DNA of 35,417 nucleotides. Origin: Planctomycetota bacterium (GTDB lineage: Bacteria; Planctomycetota; Planctomycetia; Planctomycetales; Planctomycetaceae). The notes below the pieces were generated by a model, which made no database searches, was not told the origin of the DNA, and saw only the letters and a list, made by a program, of their open reading frames with translations. How positions within the stretch are numbered: the first letter of the stretch is position 1; each line of letters starts with the position of its first letter. The position numbers and the translations under genes were made by a program. This document shows positions 17,559 to 26,835 of this stretch, piece by piece. The stretch spans positions 1 to 35,417 of the forward strand of contig JAHZKX010000054.1 of the NCBI GenBank assembly GCA_022600195.1, written 5' to 3'.

Positions 17559-19463
17559 TTATTCTGTTTTATCTTCTGCCACTTCTTCTTCGGCCACAGC
17601 TTCTTCTTCAATTGCCGCTTCTTCTACAGCAGGAGCTTCTTCTTCAGTTGCAGATTCTTCCGCGACAACATCTTCTCCAGTTGGCGGTTCGGTAGGCATT
17701 GCGAACAGGGGAGCATCTCCACCAGTTCCACCCATCAATTCCTTGCGAGGTGCCACAGCAGACGCATCTCCACCTTCTGCGGTTTCTGACTCTTCCTCGA
17801 TTGGATCTTCGAGCTTGCGGCTCAAACCGATTTTTCGGTCGTCGGTATCCACACGCAGAATTTTCACGTCCAGTGTTTCGCCAACTTTGACGATATCTTC
17901 TGGATTTTCCACTTTATGGTCGGCCAACTCTGAAATGTGCAACAAACCTTCCAGCTCTTCTTCCAGTTCTACAAAGACACCAAAGTTCGTAATCTTGGTA
18001 ACAACCCCTTGCACGATCGCGCCGGGTTGATACTTTTCGGGGATGTCTGTTTCCCAAGGGTCGGAGGCCAGCTGCTTCAATCCCAGAGCAATTCGCTTTC
18101 GCTCTTCATCAACGGAAATCACCAGACACTCAATATCGTCGCCTTTCTTCATCACTTCGCTGGCATGCGAAATCTTCCGAGTCCAGGACATGTCGCTCAC
18201 GTGTAACAACCCGTCGACGCCTTCTTCAAGTTCGATAAACGCACCATAGTTGGTCAGATTGCGAACCGTTCCTGTTACTTTGGCACCTTCTGGATATTTC
18301 TTGGTGACTTCATCCCATGGATTGGACTGTGTCTGCTTCATACCCAGTGAGATTTCCTGTTTGTCTTTATTGACACCGAGGACAACCACTTCGACTTCAT
18401 CCCCTATATTAACAAGCTCACTGGGATGATTGATACGTTTGGTCCAGGACATTTCACTAATGTGAACCAGACCTTCAATGCCGTCTTCCAGTTTGACGAA
18501 CGCACCGTATGACATCACGTTCACAACATGCCCGATGACTTTAGTGCCAACCGGATATTTGGACTCGACCAGTTCCCAAGGGCTTGGTGATTTCTGCTTA
18601 AGTCCCAGAGCGATTTTTTCTTTTTCGCGATCGACGCTTAAGATCATGACTTCAATTTCGTCATCAATTTTGACGATTTCGGTGGGATGGTTAATTCGTC
18701 CCCAACTCATATCTGTGATGTGCAATAAACCGTCAATGCCACCGAGATCAACGAAAGCTCCAAAGTCTGCGATGTTTTTCACGACACCTTTAACAACCTG
18801 GTTTTCTTCAATCTTGCTGAGCAGATCCTGTTTGAGTTTTTCACGTTTTTCTTCGATCAGTTTACGACGCGAAACAACAATATTTCTACGGGCTTCGTCA
18901 ATTTTGAGAATCACACACTCAATCGTACGACCAATGTAGTTGGCAATATCTGAGGGACGACGAATATCAACCTGACTGGCTGGCAGGAAGACATTGACAC
19001 CAATATTGATGAGCAAGCCGCCTTTGATTTTTCGAACGACTGTTCCGGAAACCACATCTCCTTCCGCATGCGTCGCGATCACTTTTTCCCACTCGCGAAT
19101 ACGATCTGCTTTTCGTTTTGAAAGCATCGTCAAGCCGAACTCATCCTCGACTTCTTCAAGTAAAACCTGTACTTGATCGCCGGCCTTGGGAGTTTCTTCC
19201 TCTTCAGACCACTCATCTATATGGACAACACCTTCACTCTTAAATCCGATATCAACGAGAACTTCTTCCCCTTCAACGCTTAAAACAACGCCATCAATGA
19301 TTTGATTCACGTCATAGGCACAAGACACAGATGCATAGACATCATCCAACACCCAATCCGTTTCTTCACCCTCTTCATTCACTGTTGGCATGACCTCTGC
19401 AAACGCTGCATCCAGGTCTTCGTCGGAAATGTTAAATTCTCGAATTAAATTGCGATCAACCAT
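17559..19463 (-). CDS. rpsA: 30S ribosomal protein S1
   Basis: The 634-aa protein contains six S1 (OB-fold RNA-binding) repeats at about residues 55-119, 135-200, 222-290, 307-376, 394-463 and 481-550. The central ones are near-identical in plan (GxVxxxxxYGAFVxLExGxxGLLHxSxMSW). The first two diverge, as in E. coli S1, where they bind the ribosome. Residues 555-634 form a very acidic Ala/Glu tail. S1 unfolds mRNA on the 30S subunit and helps initiation on messages with weak Shine-Dalgarno sites. Its own start is preceded by an A/T-rich leader with no such site, as known for rpsA elsewhere. The gene stands alone, ended by a strong terminator. Confidence 0.96.
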   Translation of the reverse strand: MVDRNLIREFNISDEDLDAAFAEVMPTVNEEGEETDWVLDDVYASVSCAYDVNQIIDGVVLSVEGEEVLVDIGFKSEGVVHIDEWSEEEETPKAGDQVQVLLEEVEDEFGLTMLSKRKADRIREWEKVIATHAEGDVVSGTVVRKIKGGLLINIGVNVFLPASQVDIRRPSDIANYIGRTIECVILKIDEARRNIVVSRRKLIEEKREKLKQDLLSKIEENQVVKGVVKNIADFGAFVDLGGIDGLLHITDMSWGRINHPTEIVKIDDEIEVMILSVDREKEKIALGLKQKSPSPWELVESKYPVGTKVIGHVVNVMSYGAFVKLEDGIEGLVHISEMSWTKRINHPSELVNIGDEVEVVVLGVNKDKQEISLGMKQTQSNPWDEVTKKYPEGAKVTGTVRNLTNYGAFIELEEGVDGLLHVSDMSWTRKISHASEVMKKGDDIECLVISVDEERKRIALGLKQLASDPWETDIPEKYQPGAIVQGVVTKITNFGVFVELEEELEGLLHISELADHKVENPEDIVKVGETLDVKILRVDTDDRKIGLSRKLEDPIEEESETAEGGDASAVAPRKELMGGTGGDAPLFAMPTEPPTGEDVVAEESATEEEAPAVEEAAIEEEAVAEEEVAEDKTE

Positions 19464-19960
19464 ACTAAAAAAAATCCAAACACGCTTAAAATTTCAAAGT
19501 TGTATTCCCGTTAAGAATCGATCCAGAGTATTTCGTGCAGTTAGTGGAACTGAGAGTCCGTTCGTGTGGCTCTTCTGCTCCAGCGTCTCTCAAGACGCCT
19601 CTTCTTCGACAGTCCATAAAGAGTGGCTCTAAAGCAATTGAATTTGCGATGAGCAAACTGCCGTTCAATGCGATCTAACTATCAAACAAAAAAGCGAAGA
19701 GAATGAGAGCATCTCCCGCAACATTCTGGTGAATAGCAACTTATCCAAAACCAAATGTCTCACTCTGCGGCTGATGCCCAACGCATCAATCGATTCACAA
19801 AGGAGCTCAATCCCGCAAATATATCAGAATTAATTGATTTAATTCCAGCCATATACATGCCTGAAAGTCATGAAATCAGTTATTTCTCGTATTTTTTAAC
19901 AATTTCTGGCTTTCAGAATCTAATCAGCCTGCGCGGAAATCCTCAGATGCGAATCAAGAA
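19464..19960. other. rpsA leader and gap between rpsA and the DUF4432 gene
   Basis: Bases next to rpsA hold its A/T-rich leader and a small perfect hairpin, GCGTCT (19583-19588) with AGACGC (19593-19598), loop CTCA. The rest contains only a 76-codon plus-strand reading frame (19755-19985) with no ribosome site or recognisable domain, overlapping the end of the DUF4432 gene, which I do not call. No terminator for the DUF4432 gene is evident, so read-through into rpsA is possible. Confidence 0.45.
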
Positions 19961-21139
19961 TCATGAAAACCGGTCATGGGGCTGATCATGGATGATAGAG
20001 GGGCTCTGTTCATTTAACTTCGTAATTTTCTGCCTCACCTCATCAACGGAATCCTGATGATTTAATATGGAAATTCGGAATTCGGTCTCGTAACTGTCAC
20101 CTGAGCCAAGTGCTCGTAAACGACCCTGTTCCCGCTCGACCCCCCTGAAATTGGGGAAATTTATGGCCGGTTCCAATCCCGTCACATATCCGCCCGACTC
20201 AGATCCTGTATTTTTCCACAAAGTAAAATAAGGGAGAAAGGCCTTTTTAAAAGAAACCTGAAATCCTAAATCTCCCTGTTTATTGCAGAGAAGGGCAGGA
20301 GTCTCACCCTTTTCATCACAAATGGGAAGAAAATAGTACGCCTGCTCTGCATAATCAGGGGTTGGTCCCAGATAAGTATTAAAATCTTTCACTCCTTCTG
20401 CGGCACGCGGATCCCGTGGAGCCATTTCATCAAAAGGCATCATAAATTTGGAACCGGCTTCCAGAAACGGTGGACCAATATTGATGTGATACAGCAATTC
20501 CGATTCTGCCGCATCAGGCCCCAGATTGGTAATGCGGTCACGAATGAGGAACTCTGATGATCCGATCTGAGTTTCTAGCGTCGATTCCAGCAAAAAATGG
20601 CTGCCAAATAAGATGCCTTCTTCCATTCTGCCTGTGATTTTTATCATGCCCCCTTCAGCAGGGTTGAGCTCAACACACACATAATGTGCGGGGGTATTGG
20701 CAATGCGTCCATGCAATGTTAATTCAGATTCCAGTGGATTTCCAGCAGAATCCGTTCCTGGTGGACCGTTTGAAATCAAACCACAACGACAAATCAGCTC
20801 ATTAAATCCACTTAGCCATCCCAAACCTCCGCGTTCTGATAGATTGACAAAAGCTGGGTTAATGGGCGTTTTTACGGGTGATTTCCATTCCAGCGGGATT
20901 CCCTGAAAAGCACCTTTCCAAACCCCCATTCCCCTTGAGGGCAAAATCGAGAGAGTCAATGCGCCGTTATTCACTTCAATCAGATCAACCCCCTCAGACA
21001 AGCCTCCATGCAGCTGTTTTTTTTGGATTGACCAGCTGGAACTCTCTGAAAAACCGGGGTGACTCTCGGCGTTCAGTATGATCTCCTCAATCCAGGTTTG
21101 TGAACTTACGTCAGTGAACAGAATTTGTTTAGGATTCAT
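19961..21139 (-). CDS. DUF4432 family protein (aldose 1-epimerase-like)
   Basis: The 392-aa protein looks like a galactose-mutarotase-type beta-sandwich: VDLIEVNNGALTLSILPSRGMGVWKG near residues 51-76 is the DUF4432 opening, GGLGWLSGFNELICRCGL and ELTLHGRIANTPAHYV follow, and LLYHINIGPPFLEAG and YVTGLEPAINFPNFRG form the usual late motifs with conserved His and Glu. The related aldose 1-epimerases use a His base and Glu acid, both of which have candidates here (the His of LLYHIN, the Glu of GLEP). It probably binds or epimerises a sugar, but the substrate is unknown. Cytoplasmic, no signal peptide. It stands alone, divergent from the glycosyltransferase gene at 21365. Confidence 0.87.
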   Translation of the reverse strand: MNPKQILFTDVSSQTWIEEIILNAESHPGFSESSSWSIQKKQLHGGLSEGVDLIEVNNGALTLSILPSRGMGVWKGAFQGIPLEWKSPVKTPINPAFVNLSERGGLGWLSGFNELICRCGLISNGPPGTDSAGNPLESELTLHGRIANTPAHYVCVELNPAEGGMIKITGRMEEGILFGSHFLLESTLETQIGSSEFLIRDRITNLGPDAAESELLYHINIGPPFLEAGSKFMMPFDEMAPRDPRAAEGVKDFNTYLGPTPDYAEQAYYFLPICDEKGETPALLCNKQGDLGFQVSFKKAFLPYFTLWKNTGSESGGYVTGLEPAINFPNFRGVEREQGRLRALGSGDSYETEFRISILNHQDSVDEVRQKITKLNEQSPSIIHDQPHDRFS

Positions 21140-21364
21140 TGCCGATTCTCGATTCTATGGTATCAATATATTCGGAATATCCGGTAGGAAAGAAATAACG
21201 AGGAATATCATTTTGACAGTCTGGATAATGTAAACCGGTTTGTTCAACATGGCCAGCATCGAAAGCAGAAACGAATTAGAAACTCCCCTTGCAGATGCAG
21301 TTTACAACTTATAATACAGAGTAGAGCAAATCAAAACCAAAGCCACTTCCTATTCAATTTAAGT

Positions 21365-22222
21365 ATGGATTTTCTTTCAATGACACCAGTTCCTCAATCG
21401 GACGAACACGGTTACCCTTATACGACCGAATGGTATGATTCCCTGAAAGCCTATCTGGGAGAAGCTGGTTGCCGCCAACTCGGATTTTATCCTATCCCTG
21501 AAGACTTTCTGCTGTCTGTCATCATTCCGATCTTTAACGAGAGTAAGACAGTCGAAAATCTCATCGATCAGGTGATAGCCGTTCCGATTCGTAAAGAACT
21601 GGTACTCGTCGATGATGGCAGTACCGATGGAACACGTGAGATTTTGAAACGACTGGAAGCCGAAGCTCAGGCTGGAACAGATTCGATCAATCAAATCCGA
21701 GTTATATTTCATGAAGTGAACCAGGGAAAAGGGGCAGCCGTTCGTACGGGATTTCTGGAAGCAGAGGGGGATGTCATGCTCATCCAGGATGCAGACCTGG
21801 AATACGATCCTTCGGAATACCCGCGGTTACTTCAGCCGATTATCGAAGGCAAAGCAGACGTCGTGTATGGGAGTCGCTTTCTGGGTGATCAGCCTCACCG
21901 CGTGCTTTACTATTGGCATTTTCTGGGCAATAAGTTTTTGACAACACTCTCAAACTGCTTTACCAATCTCAATCTGACAGACATGGAAACCTGTTACAAA
22001 CTATTTAAAAAAGAAGTCATCAAGGATATTGCGCCCGGGCTCTGCCAGAATCGTTTTGGGATCGAACCGGAACTCACCGCAAAAGTGGCCCGTCGTCAAT
22101 GCCGTATTTTTGAAATGTCGATCAGTTACGATGGTCGCACATACGATCAGGGAAAGAAGATCGGCTGGCGAGATGGTGTGAAGGCGCTGTGGTGTATTGT
22201 GCGTTATGGATTGAAAGATTAG
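21365..22222 (+). CDS. Family 2 glycosyltransferase (DPM1/polyprenyl-phosphate type)
   Basis: The 285-aa protein has a GT-A fold: [10 protein letters not shown] (51-60), nucleotide/metal motif DDGSTDGT (83-90), [12 protein letters not shown] (119-130), a second acidic motif QDADLEYDP (141-149) and VVYGSRF. An extra N-terminal 48 residues precede the fold, and no membrane helices follow it, so it is a soluble or peripheral enzyme. Close relatives transfer a sugar from a nucleotide donor to a polyprenyl phosphate carrier or act on envelope glycans; the acceptor is not visible. No clear ribosome site precedes ATG 21365; ATG 21380 is an alternative. The imperfect hairpin at 22233-22262 follows the stop. 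Confidence 0.88.
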   Translation: MDFLSMTPVPQSDEHGYPYTTEWYDSLKAYLGEAGCRQLGFYPIPEDFLLSVIIPIFNESKTVENLIDQVIAVPIRKELVLVDDGSTDGTREILKRLEAEAQAGTDSINQIRVIFHEVNQGKGAAVRTGFLEAEGDVMLIQDADLEYDPSEYPRLLQPIIEGKADVVYGSRFLGDQPHRVLYYWHFLGNKFLTTLSNCFTNLNLTDMETCYKLFKKEVIKDIAPGLCQNRFGIEPELTAKVARRQCRIFEMSISYDGRTYDQGKKIGWRDGVKALWCIVRYGLKD

Positions 22223-22232
22223 TCTCAAAATC

Positions 22233-22262
22233 CCGAAATGAGTCTCAAAGATCTCATTCCGG
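22233..22262 (+). terminator. Possible weak terminator after the glycosyltransferase gene
   Basis: CCGAAATGAG (22233-22242) pairs with CTCATTCCGG (22253-22262) with one mismatch around a 10-nt loop. It lies 11 bases after the stop codon. The A/T-rich stretch beyond it (ATTATTTT) starts a few bases late, so terminator strength is uncertain. Confidence 0.4.
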
Positions 22263-22345
22263 AAGCCATTATTTTGCTGGTGGCTTATCTGATCCTTTCT
22301 AAAAACAGGGTTCGCAGCATTGCCTGAGGGACAGATTTTCCCATA

Positions 22346-22369
22346 GAATCAGCAACATGTTACTGATTC
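22346..22369. repeat. 24-bp near-perfect palindrome upstream of ftsH
   Basis: GAATCAG at 22346-22352 is answered by CTGATTC at 22363-22369, and the centre AACATGTT is itself a palindrome; a single pair in 12 is mismatched. It ends 143 bases before the ftsH ATG and 124 bases after the preceding stop. There is no T run. This is the form of a dimeric regulator's operator, though a leader RNA hairpin is possible. Confidence 0.55.
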
Positions 22370-22512
22370 GCAGAATTGGACATTTGTCTCCCACATTGAG
22401 ATTCAGGCAAATTCCTGATGAGAGACAGATTCGAACTGATTGCCACATCATGATTAATGCAATCATCAGCAACTCGTAAAATAATGATTTCAGCAAACGA
22501 ACGGAATATCAT

Positions 22513-24513
22513 ATGTCCTCCCCTCCGGAGAACCCACAAGACAATCCTTCCAAAGATAAAGCTCCTCAAAAGCTGTCAGGCAAAGAAAAACAGGCAGCTC
22601 CCTCAACGGGTCCCTGGCTCATCATCCTGCTGATACTGGTTGTTGGCAGTCTGATCCTGATGAAAAATTCGCCAGAAAATACTGGTTCGAAAGTTGACTA
22701 CAGTTTTTTCATTACCGAACTGAATCGTGGCAATGTGAAATCGGTAGATTTCCATGGTGACATTCTGACAGGCAAGTGGAAGATTCGTCCTGACAATCCT
22801 GATAAGGAAAAAAAGGAGAAAGACGACGAAAAACTGGCAGAGGAATTTAATACGGTTCTTCCATCACACCCGGTAGAAGATCGGGATCTTGTTCCAGAAT
22901 TAATCAAACAGAAAGTGATCTTCAAAGCCGAAAGCACGAACGTCGGCATTGGCACTTATATCATCCCCTGGTTAATCGGTCCGCTGTTGATTATCGGTTT
23001 CTTCTGGTACATGCTGAAGCGTTCTGCGGACCCGATGGGTGGTGGTATGCTGGGAAATTTCACAAAAAGTCCGGCGAAGCGATTTCATCCTTCAGAAGAA
23101 CAGACCACGTTCGACGATGTGGCAGCCATGGAACAGGCAAAGGCGGAACTGCAGGAAGTGGTTGAATTTCTGAAAACGCCGGCTAAATTCCAACGACTGG
23201 GCGCGCAAATTCCGAAAGGCGTTTTGCTCATGGGTTCGCCCGGAACCGGTAAGACACTGCTAGCCCGTGCGACGGCAGGTGAAGCAGGCGTACCCTTTTA
23301 TTCCATTAATGGCTCAGAATTTATTCAGATGTTTGTCGGCGTCGGTGCGAGTCGAGTGCGAGATTTATTTAAAACCGCCAAGGAAAATGCCCCGTGTATC
23401 ATCTTTGTTGACGAAATCGACGCCGTAGGCCGTATTCGGGGTGCTGGACTCGGAGGGGGACACGACGAACGGGAACAGACCTTGAATCAAATGCTAAGTG
23501 AAATGGATGGGTTTCAGCAAAATGAAGCCGTCATCATCATTGCAGCCACGAACAGACCTGATGTTCTGGACCCGGCATTACTGCGTCCCGGACGCTTTGA
23601 CAGACATATCACCGTAGATCGACCAACCAAGGATGGCAGGGAAGCAATCCTGAAAGTTCACTCGCGGAAAATTCCTTTATCCGATAATGTCGAATTGAAT
23701 AAAATTGCAGCAGGTACGATTGGCTTTTCTGGTGCCGACCTGAAAAACCTGGTGAATGAAGCTGCACTCTCGGCAACACGGTTGAACAAAGATCAGGTCG
23801 ACGATGAAGATTTTGACAACGCCCGTGATCGTGTTTTAATGGGACCACCACGAGAAGAAATATTGAACGACAAAGAACGGGAAATGACCGCCTACCACGA
23901 AGCCGGTCATGCTTTACTGGCCTGGCTGCTGCCGGAAATTGATCCCGTTCATAAAGTCACCGTGATTCCGCGCGGCAGAGCACTGGGCGTCACTCAACTT
24001 CTCCCCGATGAAGAACGTTACAATATGGGAGAGAAGCATCTTCACTCGCAACTGGCATTCATGTTGGGAGGCCGTGCTGCAGAAGGTCTTGTCTTCGGCG
24101 AACATACGGCAGGAGCCGCGGACGACATTAAACGGGCCACACAGATCACTCGAAAAATGGTGGGACAATGGGGTATGAGTGATGTGATCGGACCGGTGGC
24201 ATTTCGTCATTCCGATGAAAATCCATTCCTCGGAAAAGAGATGAAATCGCAAGGAGAATGCAGCGAAGAAACAGCCCACGTCATCGACCAGGAAATGCAG
24301 CGGTTTATGAACGCCGCCGATCAACTGGCAGAAAAAATATTAACAGAAAACAGGGAGAAACTTGACCTTCTGGCAAAAGCACTCGTAGAACAAGAGGCTA
24401 TTGACAGTGATGACATCAAGCGTCTGATTGGAATTTCGGTTCGGGAACAAGCAACGATTGACAATGCAGATCAAACAAGTATTGACGATCAGAGCGAAAA
24501 CCAACCAGAGTAA
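22513..24513 (+). CDS. ftsH: ATP-dependent zinc metalloprotease FtsH
   Basis: The 666-aa protein has a short disordered N-terminus, a membrane helix at about residues 33-50, a periplasmic domain of about 95 residues with a charged [10 protein letters not shown] insert, a second helix at about 149-168, then the AAA module: Walker A GSPGTGKT (241-248), Walker [12 protein letters not shown], and the second region of homology ending RPGRFDR. The zinc site is H462-EAG-H466, with the Asp pair 537-538 (AADDIKRAT) supplying the third ligand. The acidic tail is variable. FtsH extracts and degrades membrane and regulatory proteins. The start has no clear ribosome site. The DEAD-box gene follows after 66 bp. 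Confidence 0.97.
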   Translation: MSSPPENPQDNPSKDKAPQKLSGKEKQAAPSTGPWLIILLILVVGSLILMKNSPENTGSKVDYSFFITELNRGNVKSVDFHGDILTGKWKIRPDNPDKEKKEKDDEKLAEEFNTVLPSHPVEDRDLVPELIKQKVIFKAESTNVGIGTYIIPWLIGPLLIIGFFWYMLKRSADPMGGGMLGNFTKSPAKRFHPSEEQTTFDDVAAMEQAKAELQEVVEFLKTPAKFQRLGAQIPKGVLLMGSPGTGKTLLARATAGEAGVPFYSINGSEFIQMFVGVGASRVRDLFKTAKENAPCIIFVDEIDAVGRIRGAGLGGGHDEREQTLNQMLSEMDGFQQNEAVIIIAATNRPDVLDPALLRPGRFDRHITVDRPTKDGREAILKVHSRKIPLSDNVELNKIAAGTIGFSGADLKNLVNEAALSATRLNKDQVDDEDFDNARDRVLMGPPREEILNDKEREMTAYHEAGHALLAWLLPEIDPVHKVTVIPRGRALGVTQLLPDEERYNMGEKHLHSQLAFMLGGRAAEGLVFGEHTAGAADDIKRATQITRKMVGQWGMSDVIGPVAFRHSDENPFLGKEMKSQGECSEETAHVIDQEMQRFMNAADQLAEKILTENREKLDLLAKALVEQEAIDSDDIKRLIGISVREQATIDNADQTSIDDQSENQPE

Positions 24514-24579
24514 TCATTCTAATTTGAGACGCCTCATGAAAAGTAAGATCTCTCCTGGTACATCAGGAATGAACAGGTA

Positions 24580-25842
24580 ATGACTAAAGAAAAGAAAAAA
24601 AAGAAAACGAAAAAGCAGAAAGCCAAGTCCAGTTTTAGTGAACTGGGACTCAATGATGAAATATTGAAAAACCTCGGTGAGGCGGGATATGAAATACCCA
24701 GTCCGATCCAGGCAGAGTTGATTCCCATCGCAGTGAAAGGACAGGACTGTATCGGTCAAGCCCGAACGGGAACCGGAAAAACGGCTGCGTTTTCTCTGCC
24801 GGTATTACAACAAATCGATCTGAGACGCCCGGGAGCGCAGGCATTAATTCTGGCTCCCACCAGAGAACTGAGTGAACAGGTTGCAGAAGAGATCCGTAAG
24901 CTGTGTCCTGATAAATCACTGAACCTATCCGTGCTTGTGGGAGGCAAACCGCTTCGCCCTCAGGAAAATCAATTGAAAAGGGGGGCCCAAATTGCAGTGG
25001 GGACTCCAGGGCGAGTGATTGATCACATTAACCGGGGTAATTTGAAACTGAATACGTTGGAATTCGTCGTACTGGATGAAGCCGACCGCATGCTGGATAT
25101 TGGATTTCGTCCCGATATTGAAAAGATCCTTCGGAAATGTCCCGAAAAACGACAGACACTGCTGCTCTCAGCAACGATGCCTCCACCTGTCGAGCGTCTG
25201 GCAAGGCGCTATATGCAAGAACCGGTGGTTATTAATCTCTCTGAGGACAAGGTGAGCGTCGACGCCATCGACCAGTATTACATCACCGTCGATCCGAACC
25301 GTAAGGTCAAACTCCTCTCACGGTTGCTGTTTCAGGAACGCCCAAAACAAACACTTGTCTTTACGAGAACCAAACGTGGTGCTGACAAACTGGACCGTAT
25401 CTTTTCGAAAAAGCTGAAAGCGGTGGCAGCCATTCATGGAGATTTACCTCAATCCAAGCGAGATCGTGTTCTCAAAGAGTTCCGCGAAGGAAAAATCCGA
25501 CTGTTGATTGCAACGGATGTCATGGGGCGCGGTATCGATGTCAGCGGTATTTCACACATCATCAACTATGACATCCCGGAATTCAGCGACGACTACGTGC
25601 ATCGCATCGGGCGTGTCGGCCGATTATCATCCGACCAGAAGGGAGCCGCTTTTACATTTGTCGCTCCTGATGAAGGTGATCAGTTAACTAACATCGAAAA
25701 TCGGATCAATCATATGATTTCGGAATTTCGCGTAGACGACTTCGAAGCATATAAACCCCAAAAACCACGAAAGAAAATCGAGACGGTATCGCATCTTGGA
25801 AATACCGAACATCTCATCAACCCTGACTTTGGTGATTTTTGA
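24580..25842 (+). CDS. DEAD-box ATP-dependent RNA helicase
   Basis: The 420-aa protein begins with a lysine-rich stretch (residues 2-16) and has a full motif set: Q motif (GYEIPSPIQ), motif I ARTGTGKT (61-68), Ia PTRELSEQ, GG, TPGR, motif II DEAD (166-169), motif III SAT (197-199), motif V ATDVMGRGID and motif VI HRIGRVGR (341-348). The C-terminal tail is short, unlike the long RNA-binding tails of DeaD/CsdA, so RhlE/RhlB-like is the best description. It unwinds short RNA duplexes in ribosome assembly or mRNA decay. It follows ftsH closely in the same direction and may share its transcript; AGGA at 24565-24568 is a rather distant ribosome site. Confidence 0.94.
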   Translation: MTKEKKKKKTKKQKAKSSFSELGLNDEILKNLGEAGYEIPSPIQAELIPIAVKGQDCIGQARTGTGKTAAFSLPVLQQIDLRRPGAQALILAPTRELSEQVAEEIRKLCPDKSLNLSVLVGGKPLRPQENQLKRGAQIAVGTPGRVIDHINRGNLKLNTLEFVVLDEADRMLDIGFRPDIEKILRKCPEKRQTLLLSATMPPPVERLARRYMQEPVVINLSEDKVSVDAIDQYYITVDPNRKVKLLSRLLFQERPKQTLVFTRTKRGADKLDRIFSKKLKAVAAIHGDLPQSKRDRVLKEFREGKIRLLIATDVMGRGIDVSGISHIINYDIPEFSDDYVHRIGRVGRLSSDQKGAAFTFVAPDEGDQLTNIENRINHMISEFRVDDFEAYKPQKPRKKIETVSHLGNTEHLINPDFGDF

Positions 25843-25852
25843 TCTTTGTGCT

Positions 25853-26743
25853 TCAACTGCCTGTTGAAGTATGTGATTGAAGAAACTCTTCAATGCGCGG
25901 CAACATGATTTCATGGGCATCTTCGAAGACATAGTGTCCTGCATCTGGAATTCTCTGTGTTTCCGCCTTTGGAAACCGGCGTTCAAATTCGTCCAGGAAT
26001 TTTGTCGTAAAGCACCAGTCCCGCTCGCCCCAGATCAGAAGCATGGGGTGATTTTGAAATTGCGACAGACCTTCTTCCACATGTTGCAGTGTCTGATAGC
26101 TGGGATGTGAGCGTTTTAAGGGAATATCTTTGACAAACTCATGAACGGCGACCCGGTTCTTCCAGGAATCATAAGGCCCCAGGAAGCCGGCTTTGACTTC
26201 ATCAGTCATGCGATCGTGTTTTTCGACAGCCATTGAAACAGCAGCTCCGGAAAACAAATTCAATCCCCGCACTCCGCAGGCACCCAAAAAAGGAATCCGA
26301 CAGACAGAAATACGTAAGGGAATCTCCTGCGAACGAAAGGCGGCGGTATTCATCAATACAAACCGTTGAAATCGCTCAGATAGATCGACAGCCGCCCCCA
26401 TACCGATGGCGCCTCCCCAATCATGGGCAAACAGTGTGATATTCTGAAGGTTCAGTTGTTGAATCAATGTTTTCAGGTTCGCGATATGCGTTTCCAGTTT
26501 GTAGGAATAATCCTGTGGTTTGTCAGATAATCCACAACCGATATGATCAATGGCAATGACGCGATAGTTCGCAGAAAGCTGCTTCACCAAACGCCTCCAG
26601 GCAAAACTCCAGGTTGGGTTTCCATGTACCATCAACAGAGGCTGGCCTTGCCCTTCATCCAAATAATGGTATTGATGACCATCAATACTCATCCAGTGAG
26701 AAGTAAAAGGGTACTCATTTTTTATTCGATCACGAAAATTCAT
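25853..26743 (-). CDS. Haloalkane-dehalogenase-like alpha/beta hydrolase
   Basis: The 296-aa protein has the alpha/beta-hydrolase oxyanion motif HGNP (40-43), the nucleophile elbow A-H-D108-W109-G-G with Asp as nucleophile, an acid D242 in WGERD after strand 7, and H270 in DAGHYVFED. Asn42 and Trp109 match the halide-stabilising pair of haloalkane dehalogenases, while the acid after strand 7 fits subfamilies I/III rather than II. Subfamily III includes OleB beta-lactone decarboxylases of olefin synthesis; epoxide hydrolases share the Asp elbow. So the Asp-nucleophile chemistry is well supported, the substrate is not. No signal peptide. It ends only 10 bp from the convergent helicase gene and may belong to the trxB-led minus-strand block. 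Confidence 0.85.
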   Translation of the reverse strand: MNFRDRIKNEYPFTSHWMSIDGHQYHYLDEGQGQPLLMVHGNPTWSFAWRRLVKQLSANYRVIAIDHIGCGLSDKPQDYSYKLETHIANLKTLIQQLNLQNITLFAHDWGGAIGMGAAVDLSERFQRFVLMNTAAFRSQEIPLRISVCRIPFLGACGVRGLNLFSGAAVSMAVEKHDRMTDEVKAGFLGPYDSWKNRVAVHEFVKDIPLKRSHPSYQTLQHVEEGLSQFQNHPMLLIWGERDWCFTTKFLDEFERRFPKAETQRIPDAGHYVFEDAHEIMLPRIEEFLQSHTSTGS

Positions 26744-26835
26744 GCCGGGGACTTTAATTGATGATGTAGAGGACTGACTATCAACCCTGTAGGGCTCTTC
26801 TGTTACTGGTTCCGAAAAAATGGAGTTGGCATACC

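Noticed and set aside
18478-18939. 153-codon plus-strand frame within rpsA
   Set aside because: It is the antisense shadow of the S1 repeats; Ser/Thr-rich periodic sequence mirrors the repeat structure of rpsA.
19755-19985. 76-codon plus-strand reading frame
   Set aside because: No ribosome site, no recognisable domain, and it overlaps the end of the DUF4432 gene on the other strand.
25851-25869. CTTCAAC/GTTGAAG hairpin between helicase and hydrolase genes
   Set aside because: Only a 7-bp A/T-rich stem without a T run on either strand, so not a supported terminator.
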